Source of the DNA: Sphingosinicella ginsenosidimutans
Lineage (GTDB): Bacteria > Pseudomonadota > Alphaproteobacteria > Sphingomonadales > Sphingomonadaceae
Reading direction: 5' to 3'
Assembly: GCF_007995055.1 (NCBI RefSeq)
Contig: NZ_VOQQ01000001.1
Location: 1,116,001-1,180,000, forward strand
DNA length: 64,000 nt
Shown: positions 49,576 through 61,233 of the stretch, piece after piece
How positions within the stretch are numbered: position 1 is the stretch's first letter
Layout: each line of letters opens with the position of its first letter
The notes under the pieces: generated by a model
The model's database searches: none
What the model was told of the DNA's origin: nothing
The model's input: only the letters and a program-made list of their open reading frames with translations
Position numbers and translations under genes: made by a program

Positions 49576-50996
49576 GCGGCCGTGCCGCCGACGGTGAGCC
49601 CCTCGACCAGCAGCGTCGGCTGGCCGACACCGGCGGGGACGGATTGCCCCCCCTTGCCGCAGATGCCGACGCCTTCGTCCAGCGCCATGTCGTCGCCGAT
49701 CGCCGCGACGCGGGTGAGCACGCTCGGCCCGTCGCCGATCAGGGTCGCGCCCTTGAGCGGGGCGCCGAGCCGGCCATTCTCGATCGCATAGGCTTCGGTG
49801 CAGGAGAAGACGAACTTGCCGCTCGTGATGTCGACCTGGCCACCGCCGAAGCTCTTCGCATAGATGCCATTCTTCGCGCGGGCGAGGATCTCGCCCGGAT
49901 CGTCCCTGCCGCCGAGCATGAAGGTGTTCGTCATGCGCGGCATCGGCGCATAGGCGAAATTCTCGCGGCGGCCGTTGCCGGTGGGCGCCACGCCCATCAG
50001 CCGCGCGTTCATCCGATCCTGGATATAGCCCTTGAGGATGCCGTCCTCGATCAGGACGTTGCGCTGCGTCGGCGTGCCCTCGTCGTCGATGGTGAGGGAG
50101 CCGCGCCGGCCTTCGATCGATCCGTCGTCGATGACGGTGACGCCGGGCGCGGCGACCCGCTCGCCGATGCGGCCGGAAAAGGCGCTGGTCCCCTTGCGGT
50201 TGAAATCGCCTTCGAGGCCGTGGCCGACCGCCTCGTGCAGAAGCACGCCGGGCCAGCCCGGGCCGAGCACCACCGTCATCTCGCCGGCCGGCGCGGCGAC
50301 CGAATCGAGATTGGTCAGCGCCTGGGCGAGCGCGATGTCGATGGCGCGGTTCCAGCGCGCCGGATCGAACAGGTCGTCATAGAGCCAACGCCCGCCGAGC
50401 CCATGATAGCCGCTCTCGCGCCTGCCATTCTGCTCGACGACGATCTGGACGTTGAGCCGCACCAGCGGGCGCACGTCGTGGGCGACGAAGCCGTCCGGGC
50501 GGACGATCTCGACGACGCTCCAGCTGCCCGCCAGCATCACCGACACCTGGACGACGCGCGGATCGCGCGCGCGGGCGGCGGCGTCGATCTCCTGGCAGAG
50601 CGCGACCTTCCTCGCGAACGGCACGAGGCTCAGCGGATCGGCGTCGGTGTAGAGCCGCGCATTGGTGCGCCGCGGCGGTGGCTGGCGGCCTGCCTTCGCC
50701 GGATCGAGCAGCTGCATCGTCTCGGCGGCGCGGCGGATCGCCGCCTCGCTCAGCTCGTTCGCCTGGGCGAAAGCGGTCGTCTCGCCCGATACGCCGCGCA
50801 GGCCGAAACCCGCCTGGCTGTTGAAATCGGCGGTCTTGAGGCGGCCGTCATCGAACCCGAAGCTCTCCGAGGCGATATATTGCAGGTAGAGCTCGCCATC
50901 GTCGCAGCCCTTCAGCGCGTCGGCGGTGAGACGAAGCGCCGCATCGGGATCGAGTCCGTCGGGGCGGTAGAGGAAGCGGCGGGGATCGGAGGTCAT
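49572..50996 (-). CDS. tldD: metalloprotease TldD
   Basis: A 474-residue TldD protease, which with TldE (PmbA) degrades unfolded peptides and matures microcin-type and RiPP peptides. The zinc motif HEAVGH is at 254-259 (His254, Glu255, His259). The conserved GHGLEGDFNRKGTSAFSG and C-terminal CGKGGQSVP segments are present. No tldE/pmbA gene lies in the window. The start at 50996 is an ATG without a strong ribosome binding site. It heads the set with DUF924 and DUF2007 and lies 48 bases behind the zinc-finger gene. Confidence 0.95.
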   Translation of the reverse strand: MTSDPRRFLYRPDGLDPDAALRLTADALKGCDDGELYLQYIASESFGFDDGRLKTADFNSQAGFGLRGVSGETTAFAQANELSEAAIRRAAETMQLLDPAKAGRQPPPRRTNARLYTDADPLSLVPFARKVALCQEIDAAARARDPRVVQVSVMLAGSWSVVEIVRPDGFVAHDVRPLVRLNVQIVVEQNGRRESGYHGLGGRWLYDDLFDPARWNRAIDIALAQALTNLDSVAAPAGEMTVVLGPGWPGVLLHEAVGHGLEGDFNRKGTSAFSGRIGERVAAPGVTVIDDGSIEGRRGSLTIDDEGTPTQRNVLIEDGILKGYIQDRMNARLMGVAPTGNGRRENFAYAPMPRMTNTFMLGGRDDPGEILARAKNGIYAKSFGGGQVDITSGKFVFSCTEAYAIENGRLGAPLKGATLIGDGPSVLTRVAAIGDDMALDEGVGICGKGGQSVPAGVGQPTLLVEGLTVGGTAA

Positions 50997-51044
50997 GTCC
51001 GCAATATAGGGCGATCGGGCGGCCGGTAAACCGCGCCGCGCCCG

Positions 51045-51284
51045 TCAGACGCTCGCGCCGGCCGGATGATCGGGAAGTTTCGACTGGTCCGCGCCGTCCG
51101 CCGGACCGCCGATCAGGACGAAGCGCCGGTCGCAATAGCCGCAATCCACATAGCCCTTCTCGTCGATCTGGAGAAAGACGCGCGGGTGGCCGAGCGCGGG
51201 CGAAATATCGGTCGCGCCGTCACAGACGCAGCGGGTGCTGTCGGTGCGGACGATCTCGGGCTGGAACGGGTCGGTGGCGGCCAT
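51045..51284 (-). CDS. CHCC-type zinc-finger protein (NDUFS6-like)
   Basis: A 79-residue protein with probable zinc ligands Cys21, His33, Cys48 and Cys51 (CDGATDISPALGHPRVFLQI and VDCGYCDRRF). This is the zf-CHCC pattern, shared with the NDUFS6 accessory subunit of mitochondrial complex I, so alphaproteobacterial members are likely complex I assembly or subunit proteins. That role is known for the family, not shown here. I use the ATG at 51284, behind AGAGGATCG, rather than one at 51320. Confidence 0.85.
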   Translation of the reverse strand: MAATDPFQPEIVRTDSTRCVCDGATDISPALGHPRVFLQIDEKGYVDCGYCDRRFVLIGGPADGADQSKLPDHPAGASV

Positions 51285-51362
51285 GCGCGATCCTCTAGCA
51301 ACCCGCCGCGGGGCGGACAATCCGCTTCGCGCGGCGCCCGCGAGGCGCTATGCGCCCTCTCC

Positions 51363-52286
51363 ATGACCGAAGCTGCAATCTCGATCCGCGATCTCCAGAA
51401 AACCTATGAGGGCGGCAAGCGCGCGCTCGACGGCGTCACGCTCGACGTGCCGCGCGGCGAGATTTTCGGGCTGCTCGGCCCCAATGGCGCCGGCAAGTCC
51501 ACGATGATCAACATCCTCGCCGGACTGGTGATGAAAAGCGGCGGCAGCGCCTCGATCTGGGGCTTCGACATCGACGCCCATCCGCGCAATGCGAAGCGAT
51601 CGATCGGCATCGTGCCGCAGGAGATCCTGTTCGATCCCTTCTTCACGCCGCGAGAGGCGCTCGAAATCCAGGCCGGGCTCTACGGAATCCCGAAGGCCGA
51701 CCGGCGGACGGAGGCGCTGCTGAAGGCGGTGCATCTCGAGGACAAGGCCGACGCTTACGCCCGAACGCTTTCGGGCGGCATGAAGCGCCGGCTGCTCGTC
51801 GCCAAGGCGATGGTCCATTCCCCGCCGATCCTCGTCCTCGACGAGCCGACCGCCGGCGTCGATGTGGAGCTTCGCCAGCAATTGTGGGATTATGTGCGCT
51901 CGCTCCATGCCCAGGGCGTCACCATCGTCCTCACCACCCATTATCTCGAGGAAGCGCAGGAGCTGTGCGACCGGATCGCGATCATCAACCATGGCCGGTT
52001 GATCGCCAATCAGCCGACACGCGATCTCCTCGCCCTGGCGCAGGAAAAGGTCGTGGAGGTCGTTGTCGACCGCGATATCGCGACCGCACCGGAAAATCTC
52101 TGCTTCGACAAGATCGAACTGGCCGGCGAGCGGACGCTGACCATTACCTATCGCAAGGACAGGGTGAACGCCGGCGACGTGCTCGCCGCGCTTCAGCGCG
52201 AGGGCCTCGGTGTGGTCGACGTCTCGACGCGCGAGGCGGATCTCGAGGACGTATTCCTGAACCTGACCCGCGCCACGCCGGCATAA
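51363..52286 (+). CDS. orphan ABC exporter ATPase (YadG/NatA-like)
   Basis: A 307-residue ABC ATPase: Walker A GPNGAGKS at 39-46, signature LSGGMKRR at 136-143, Walker B ILVLDEPTAGVD at 156-167, and switch His in LTTHYLEEAQ. It has a C-terminal extension of about 70 residues ending LEDVFLNLT, as in ABC-2 exporter ATPases such as YadG. The permease partner (YadH-like) is not next to it; the following gene is a cupin. No clear ribosome binding site precedes the ATG. Confidence 0.9.
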   Translation: MTEAAISIRDLQKTYEGGKRALDGVTLDVPRGEIFGLLGPNGAGKSTMINILAGLVMKSGGSASIWGFDIDAHPRNAKRSIGIVPQEILFDPFFTPREALEIQAGLYGIPKADRRTEALLKAVHLEDKADAYARTLSGGMKRRLLVAKAMVHSPPILVLDEPTAGVDVELRQQLWDYVRSLHAQGVTIVLTTHYLEEAQELCDRIAIINHGRLIANQPTRDLLALAQEKVVEVVVDRDIATAPENLCFDKIELAGERTLTITYRKDRVNAGDVLAALQREGLGVVDVSTREADLEDVFLNLTRATPA

Positions 52287-52327
52287 GGCGCGCACAGGCG
52301 GGCGGCGCGAAGAGAGGGGATTGCGCG

Positions 52328-52792
52328 ATGCCGAAGATCGACCTTGCCCGCGTTCCCGAGCGCAAGGGCACCGGCTATCCGGCGCCGTTCGACCGGCCGA
52401 GCCGCGACCGCATCCGCCAGCGGATCGGCGACGCCGGCGGTTTGACCGGCTTCGGCGTCAACCTGACGCGGCTGCCTCCCGGCAACTGGTCGAGCCAGCG
52501 CCATTGGCATTCGCACGACGACGAGTTCGTTTTCGTGCTGGAGGGCGAGGTCACGCTGATCGAGGATGCGGGGGAAACGGTCCTGCGCGCCGGCGCGTGC
52601 GCGGCCTTTCCGAAGAATTCGGGCGACGGCCATCACCTCGTCAACCGATCGGACAGGGATGCGGTCTATCTGGAGATCGGCGGACGCGTGGCGGAAGATG
52701 TCACCATCTGCTCCGACATCGACATGATGAGCACGAACGCCGATGGCCGCTTCGTGCACAAGGACGGCACGCCCTATCCCGAGCGCGCCTGA
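52328..52792 (+). CDS. cupin-domain protein
   Basis: A 154-residue single-cupin protein. Metal-binding candidates are His59, His61, His63 and Glu66 in QRHWHSHDDEFVFVLEGEVT, and His102 in motif 2 (PKNSGDGHHLVNRS). The N-terminus (KGTGYPAPFDRPSRDR) is typical of a widespread uncharacterised cupin group, some members of which are annotated as sugar or transcription-linked enzymes without proof. GAGAGGGG lies upstream of the ATG. It is convergent with the M28 peptidase gene, with only three bases between stops. Confidence 0.88.
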   Translation: MPKIDLARVPERKGTGYPAPFDRPSRDRIRQRIGDAGGLTGFGVNLTRLPPGNWSSQRHWHSHDDEFVFVLEGEVTLIEDAGETVLRAGACAAFPKNSGDGHHLVNRSDRDAVYLEIGGRVAEDVTICSDIDMMSTNADGRFVHKDGTPYPERA

Positions 52793-52795
52793 GCC

Positions 52796-54286
52796 TCAGC
52801 GCGGGCGCAAGGGACTGGTCTCGCGCCATGCGGGCGGCGCGTCGGCATCGGCGACCCGCTCGACCAAGGCATAATAGAAGCGGTTGAAATCGGCGGCGGC
52901 GGTCCAGTCGATCGGTTGCTGCGGGTCGTCCTGCGGGCGATGATAGCCGGTGCGGTACCATTGCCGGTAGATTCGCTCGCTCTGCGTTCCGGGGCGAAAG
53001 CCGAAGACGAAGTTCACCGCCGGCACCCCGGCCTGCATGAAATTCCAGTGATCCGAGCGGCGCAGGAGGTTGCGCTCGGGCTCCGGATCGTTCTGCACCG
53101 CGAAGCCCAGCGTCGCGGCGATCGCGCGCGCGTCGGCGCCCAGGCTTGAATCGTCGAGGCCGTGGACGGTCAGCAGCTCGAGCGGGAAGATCGGGCGGAG
53201 CTGATCGAGATTGATGTCGGCGGCGAAATGCGGTGCGGTGGCCGGCCGGTGCGCGACCAGCCATTTCGAGCCGAGCAGCCCCTTTTCCTCGCCCGTCACC
53301 GCGGCGACCAGCAGCGGCCGGCGAAAGCCGTGGCCGTGGCGCCGCTCGATCATATGGACGATGAGCGCGACATAGGCCGCATCATCGAGCGTGCCGTTGT
53401 AGAGCCGGTCGCCATCGACCGCCCGGCCATAGCCATAGCCGTCGAGATGGGCGGTGAGGACGATCGGTTGATCGGCCAGCGCCGGATCGGTGCCCGGAAA
53501 GAGGCCGATCACATTCTTCGATGAATAGGTGCGACGCGCCAGCGTGAAGCGCGCGGTGAACCGGCCCGGCGCGTCGAAGGAGGGGAGCGCCCGGCCCGAC
53601 GCGCCGTCCGCGATCAGCGCCGACGCGTCGCGACCGCTCCCCGCCAGCATGGCGCCGAGCGCGTCGGCATTGAGCGCGAAGCTCGGCAGGGACGGCTGCG
53701 GGCGCGTCTCGCCGGCGATCCAGACGCTGCGCGCATAGGCGAAGGGCCAGCGCGGCGGTTCGACGGTGAAGCCGGGATCGGCGATCACCGCGACCGCGGC
53801 GGCGCCGGCCCGGACCAGGGCCGCGGTGCGCTGTGCGGGGGCGGGCATCCCCTCGCGGCGCGAGCCGTGGCAGATCACCAGCTTGCCGCGCACGTCGCCG
53901 AGCGCATCGCTCGCGCAATAGCCGCGATAGGCGATCGGGAGATCGAGCGGTGCGCCAACGCTTTCGGGCGTGACCGTGATGTCCTGAAGAAAATCGAGCG
54001 GGCGGCCGTCGACGGCGATCGCGGCGTCGCGGACCGCCAGTTCCTCAAGCGGCACGGTCTGGAACCAGCCGCCGCCATCGCCGGCCGGCCGTACGCCCGC
54101 CGCGGCCAGCCGCTGCGCAACCAGCGCGGCCGCACGGTCGTACCCCGCCGAGCCGGTGTCGCGCCCCTCCATGCCGTCGTCGGAGAGCGCGACTGCGATC
54201 CGCCACCATGTCTCGGTATCCGCGTCACGCGTCGGCGCGGCCGCGACAAGGCTCGCCAGAAGCAGCGGAAGCAAAAGGATTTTCAT
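52796..54286 (-). CDS. secreted M28 family metallopeptidase
   Basis: A 496-residue peptidase with a signal peptide (MKILLLPLLLASLVAAAP). A PA-type insert (about 110-240) precedes or interrupts the catalytic part. Likely two-zinc ligands are His in LTAHLDGYG, Asp in NGTLDDAAY, the Glu pair in TGEEKGLLGS, Asp in INLDQL and His in RSDHWNFMQAG. M28 enzymes of this type are aminopeptidases acting in the periplasm or outside the cell. GGGAGG lies nine bases before the ATG at 54286. It is divergent from nadB. Confidence 0.92.
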   Translation of the reverse strand: MKILLLPLLLASLVAAAPTRDADTETWWRIAVALSDDGMEGRDTGSAGYDRAAALVAQRLAAAGVRPAGDGGGWFQTVPLEELAVRDAAIAVDGRPLDFLQDITVTPESVGAPLDLPIAYRGYCASDALGDVRGKLVICHGSRREGMPAPAQRTAALVRAGAAAVAVIADPGFTVEPPRWPFAYARSVWIAGETRPQPSLPSFALNADALGAMLAGSGRDASALIADGASGRALPSFDAPGRFTARFTLARRTYSSKNVIGLFPGTDPALADQPIVLTAHLDGYGYGRAVDGDRLYNGTLDDAAYVALIVHMIERRHGHGFRRPLLVAAVTGEEKGLLGSKWLVAHRPATAPHFAADINLDQLRPIFPLELLTVHGLDDSSLGADARAIAATLGFAVQNDPEPERNLLRRSDHWNFMQAGVPAVNFVFGFRPGTQSERIYRQWYRTGYHRPQDDPQQPIDWTAAADFNRFYYALVERVADADAPPAWRETSPLRPR

Positions 54287-54410
54287 CGGATCGGCCTCCC
54301 GGCTGGCGCTATAGCATGATGGGCTGCGCTGCCCAGCCCGGCCCGCACGGCTTTGACGCTCCCTCGACGCTCGGTTAGGCAAGCGCGTCCATCCGACGGA
54401 GCGTCCGGTT

Positions 54411-56003
54411 TTGTCCAAGGCCATCGAATTCGACGTCCTCGTCATCGGCTCCGGCGCGGCCGGGCTGACGGCGGCGCTCAACCTCGCCGAGCGGTTCAAG
54501 GTCGGTGTGATCGCCAAGGGCGCGCTGAACGAAGGCTCGACCGCGCACGCGCAGGGCGGGATCGCCGCGGTGCTGGAGCCCGGCGACACGTTCGAGAGCC
54601 ATATCGAGGACACGATGATCGCCGGCGCGGGGCTCAACAACCGCGCCACCGTCGAGTTCGTGGTCGAAAATGCGCCGCGCGCGATCGAGCGGCTGATCGA
54701 TCTCGGCGTGCCGTTCACGATGGCGAACGGAACGAAGGACCTGCATCTCACGCGCGAAGGCGGGCACAGTCATCGCCGCATCGTCCATGTCGACGACGCC
54801 ACCGGCTGGGCGGTGCAGGAAGCGCTGGAGCGCGCCGCGCGCGATCACCCGAACGTCACGCTCATCCCCGACATGGTCGGCATCGATCTCGTCACCAGCC
54901 GCCACGGCGAGCGCTATTCGGGCGATGGCCATGTCTGGGGCGTCTATGCGCTGAACCGGGCGCGCGGGAAGGTGGAGACCTTCACGGCGCGCGCGACGAT
55001 CCTCGCCACCGGTGGCGCGGGGCGCGTCTATCTCTTCTCGACCGCGCCGAGGGGGGCGACGGGGGACGGCATCGCGATGGCGTGGCGCGCGGGCTGCCGC
55101 GTCTCCAACATGGAGTTCATGCAGTTCCACCCGACCTGCCTCTACAATCTGGAGGTCAAGAACTTCCTGATCACCGAGGCGGTGCGCGGCGAAGGCGGCC
55201 AGCTCAGGATTCCCGCGACCGGCCATCGCTTCATGCCCGATTTCGACGAACGCGCCGAGCTCGCCCCGCGCGACGTGGTGGCCCGCGCGATCGACCATGA
55301 GATCAAGCGGCTCGGCCTCGATTATGTCCATCTCGACATCAGCCACCGCGAACCCGACTTCGTGAAGCAGCATTTCCCGAATATCTATTCGAAGCTGCTG
55401 GGGCTTGGCATCGACATCACCCGCGATCCGATCCCGGTCGTGCCCGCGCAGCATTATACGTGCGGCGGCGTGGTCATCGATCTCGACGGGCGGACGGACC
55501 TGCCCGGCCTCTATGCCGCGGGCGAGGTCAGCCAGTCGGGCCTGCACGGCGCGAACCGCCTTGCCTCCAACTCGCTGCTCGAATGTTTCGTGTTCGGCGA
55601 GGCGGCGGCGCGCCATATCGCCGCGCACTGGGACGATCTGCCGGCCCCGCCGCCGATCCGCCCCTGGGACGAAAGCCGCGTCACCGATTCCGACGAGGAG
55701 GTGGTGATCAAGCAGAACTGGACCGAGATTCGCCGCTTCATGTGGAACTATGTCGGCATCGTGCGGACCACGAAGCGGCTGGAGCGCGCGGCTCACCGGA
55801 TCAAGATGATGACCGACGAGGTCGATGATTATTACGGCCATTTCCGCGTGACGCCGGACCTGGTGGAACTGCGAAACCTGCTCCAGATCGCCGACCTGAT
55901 CGTCCGCTCCGCGCTCCACCGCCACGAGAGCCGCGGGCTGCATTACACGCTGGATTATCCGAAAACCCTGGCGAGGGCGGTGGATACGGTGCTGGCCCCC
56001 TAG
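54411..56003 (+). CDS. nadB: L-aspartate oxidase
   Basis: A 530-residue FAD enzyme that oxidises L-aspartate to iminoaspartate, the first step of de novo NAD synthesis. It shows FDVLVIGSGAAGLTAAL, STAHAQGGIAAVL, FMQFHPTCLY, the catalytic RGEGGQLR stretch and GLHGANRLASNSLLE. The start codon is TTG, about ten bases after GGAG; no ATG fits. nadA and nadC are not in the window, while nadE is, about 16 kb away. It is convergent with the hydrolase gene, 17 bases apart. Confidence 0.95.
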   Translation: MSKAIEFDVLVIGSGAAGLTAALNLAERFKVGVIAKGALNEGSTAHAQGGIAAVLEPGDTFESHIEDTMIAGAGLNNRATVEFVVENAPRAIERLIDLGVPFTMANGTKDLHLTREGGHSHRRIVHVDDATGWAVQEALERAARDHPNVTLIPDMVGIDLVTSRHGERYSGDGHVWGVYALNRARGKVETFTARATILATGGAGRVYLFSTAPRGATGDGIAMAWRAGCRVSNMEFMQFHPTCLYNLEVKNFLITEAVRGEGGQLRIPATGHRFMPDFDERAELAPRDVVARAIDHEIKRLGLDYVHLDISHREPDFVKQHFPNIYSKLLGLGIDITRDPIPVVPAQHYTCGGVVIDLDGRTDLPGLYAAGEVSQSGLHGANRLASNSLLECFVFGEAAARHIAAHWDDLPAPPPIRPWDESRVTDSDEEVVIKQNWTEIRRFMWNYVGIVRTTKRLERAAHRIKMMTDEVDDYYGHFRVTPDLVELRNLLQIADLIVRSALHRHESRGLHYTLDYPKTLARAVDTVLAP

Positions 56004-56020
56004 CGGCCCGAGCGCCTCGA

Positions 56021-56848
56021 CTACGACCCCAGAAACGCCCTCAGCGCCACCTGGAAGCGGGCCGGCTGGTCGAGCATCACCATGTGGCCGCTGCCGTCGA
56101 TGCGGACCAGGCGTTTTGACCGGGCGGGGGCGTAGGCACGGGCGAAATCGCGGTCGAGGACCGCCCGGGCCTGCGGCGTCGGCGAGGCGTAGATCACCGT
56201 CAACGGCGCGGCGATGCGGGGGAGCTGCGGCGTGAGATCGATGGCGGCGAGCTCGTCCATCGCGCGGGCGACGACATCGGGATCGCTGCGGTGGCCGGGA
56301 TCGGGCGGGCTGAACGCGCCGATCACATTGGCGAAGAGCTGGCGCCCGCCCGGCGTCGCGATCATCGATCGAAGCTGGTCGGCGAGCGGACCGAGATTGG
56401 TGTCGCCGCCGAACAGGCCGGCGGGCCGCGGCATCATGTCGACGACCATCAGCCGCCCGACCAGGCCCGGGTGCCGCGCCGCGAGCATCATCGCGAGCGT
56501 CCCGCCCATCGAATGGCCGACGATCGCCGGGCGGTTGAGCCCGGCGGCGGCGATGTAGCGCGCGATCTCCTCCTCCAGCGGGAGCAGGATCGGCCCCCGC
56601 GCATTCCCGCGCGCCGGCTCGCCGGCGAATCCGGCCACCTGGACGAGGTGATAACGGCGCCCCGGCAGCGCCCGCACCGTCGAATACCAGACGTCGCGCC
56701 CCGAGGTGAGACCGGGGATCAGCACCACGTCCGGCCCGCGACCGCTCACCTGGACCGAAAAGCGGGTCGGCCGGAACGGCGCGCGCTGCGCGAAGGCCGG
56801 CATAGCGGCGAGAGCGAGTCCGCAAAGAAGGAAAAGACGACGATCCAT
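56021..56848 (-). CDS. secreted alpha/beta hydrolase
   Basis: A 275-residue hydrolase with an N-terminal signal peptide (MDRRLFLLCGLALAAMPAFA). The nucleophile elbow GHSMGG gives Ser113, an acid is likely around residues 195-230, and the histidine lies in GSGHMVMLDQP near the C-terminus. An oxyanion-region motif, LIPGLTSG, precedes. It is probably periplasmic; the substrate is unknown. The ATG at 56848 starts the signal peptide; a longer frame to 56914 has no support. A TATATA lies immediately upstream. Confidence 0.88.
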   Translation of the reverse strand: MDRRLFLLCGLALAAMPAFAQRAPFRPTRFSVQVSGRGPDVVLIPGLTSGRDVWYSTVRALPGRRYHLVQVAGFAGEPARGNARGPILLPLEEEIARYIAAAGLNRPAIVGHSMGGTLAMMLAARHPGLVGRLMVVDMMPRPAGLFGGDTNLGPLADQLRSMIATPGGRQLFANVIGAFSPPDPGHRSDPDVVARAMDELAAIDLTPQLPRIAAPLTVIYASPTPQARAVLDRDFARAYAPARSKRLVRIDGSGHMVMLDQPARFQVALRAFLGS

Positions 56849-56944
56849 GCCTATATAGGTAGCGGCGCCGGTTGAACCGCGCCTGACCTTTGTCATCGAC
56901 CTGGCGGTTTGCACCCGCGTCCCCTTCGTCTAGACCTGAGCCTT

Positions 56945-59703
<2,759 letters not shown>

Positions 59704-59707
<4 letters not shown>

Positions 59708-61230
59708 GCAGCGTCGAGGGGGCGCCGGCCGACGATATCGCCGCCCTGGCCAAGGGCGGGCGGACGAACTTCTTCGGCTTCCTGCTGCGGCTGGCGGCGC
59801 GCCTGCCCTTCCTGTTCATCGCCGGGCGATTCTACGGGCCGGACCTGCTCGGCCGCTTCGCCTATGCGGTCATCATCGTCGAATTCGCGGCGACGCTGGC
59901 GAACATCGGGCTGAAGCGCGGCCTGGCGCAGCAGCTGTCGACCACCGATCGCCCGCATGTTCATGCGGTGTGGGACGGCCTCGCCGCCGCCTTCATCGCA
60001 TCGGCGGCGGCGAGCGCGATCCTGATGGTCTTTCCGCAGGCGATGTTCCCGCACAACGACATGCGCGGGGCCGAATGGCTCTTGCCGCTCGTCATCTTCG
60101 CGATCGCGGGCGCCGATGTCGCGCTGGCCGCGCTCGCCTACCGCCATGACGTCGCATCGACCGTCCATGCCCGCGCCATCGTCGAGCCGTGGACCATCAG
60201 CATCGCCGCCGGCGCCTTCGCGCTCGTCCATTCACGCGACGGGCTGATCCTCGCTTATGTGATCTCGGTCTGCGCCGGCCTCGCCACCTCGCTGTGGCGG
60301 CTCGGGCGAAGCTATGGCCTGCCGCGCGGCTGGATCCCGCGGCCGGCCCGGGTGATGGCGCTGGCGCGCACCAATGTGCCGCTCGCCGCCGCGGATGCGA
60401 TCGAATGGGGATCGCGCCGGCTGGACATCGCCATCCTCGGCCTCTTCGTCGCGCCTTATTATGTCGGCGTCTATTATGTGGCGCAGCAGGTCGCCTCGCT
60501 CCCGCAGAAGCTGAAGACGAGTTTCGATCCGATCCTCGCGCCGGTCATCACCCAGCGGCTTGCGGAAGGCGACAGGCCCGCGGTGGCGCGGCAGGTGCGC
60601 CAGGTCGGCTTCTGGATCATCGCGGCGCAGACCGGCATCGCCCTCGCGCTCGGCATACCCGGCGAGGCGGTGATGGGCCTCGTCGGCCCCCAATTCGTCG
60701 GCGGCACCGGCGCGCTCGCCTTCCTGCTCGCCGCCGAGGCGGTCGCGGCGACGGCGGCGGTTTCGGAGGCGGCGCTCGTCTACGTCGCGCGGCACCGCAA
60801 CCTGCTCATCTCGCTGGCGATGATCGGCGTCCAGGCCGTTCTGACGGTCGCGATCATCCTGATCGTGAGGGCGCTGCACTGGCCGCAGGCCTACCAGGCC
60901 GCCAGCGCCGCGCTTGCCCTCGCGCTTGCGCTCGGCTGCGCGTCGGTCGCGAAGGCGCGGCTGCTCGCGCGGCTGCTCGATGCGCCGGTGCAGGGCTGGC
61001 GCTGGCCGCTCGCCTGGGCCGCGGCGGCCGCCGTCGCCGTCGGTGCGCTGTTCACCGCGCTCCCCCACAGCCTGGAATGGGCGCAGCTGGTCTTCGGCGT
61101 CCCGGTGATCCTCCTCGTCTTCGGCGCGATCGTCTGGCGCCGGGGCTTCACCGCCGAGGATCGGGTGCTGTTCCGCCTGCGCGGCGGCGAGGCCCCGACC
61201 CTGCCGACCGGGGAATTGCCGACGCCCTGA
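59704..61230 (+). CDS. polysaccharide flippase-like membrane protein
   Basis: A 508-residue protein with about twelve to fourteen hydrophobic segments of the Wzx/MVF superfamily (lipopolysaccharide biosynthesis protein type). It has a typical early helix pair ([20 protein letters not shown], then [20 protein letters not shown]). Members flip lipid-linked glycans across the inner membrane. The start is TTG overlapping the polA stop (TTGA), which couples it to polA, an unusual pairing. No glycosyltransferase or polymerase gene is adjacent. It is convergent with purH with three bases between. Confidence 0.88.
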
Positions 61231-61233
61231 CGA

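Noticed and set aside
54375..56825. 816-codon antisense frame spanning nadB and the hydrolase gene
   Set aside because: It crosses two well-supported genes and has only shadow-type composition.
56846..56857. Leaderless start for the alpha/beta hydrolase (TATATA directly before ATG)
   Set aside because: Only three bases separate the TATATA from the ATG, too few for a start at the A, and no -35 element fits at 16-18 bases.
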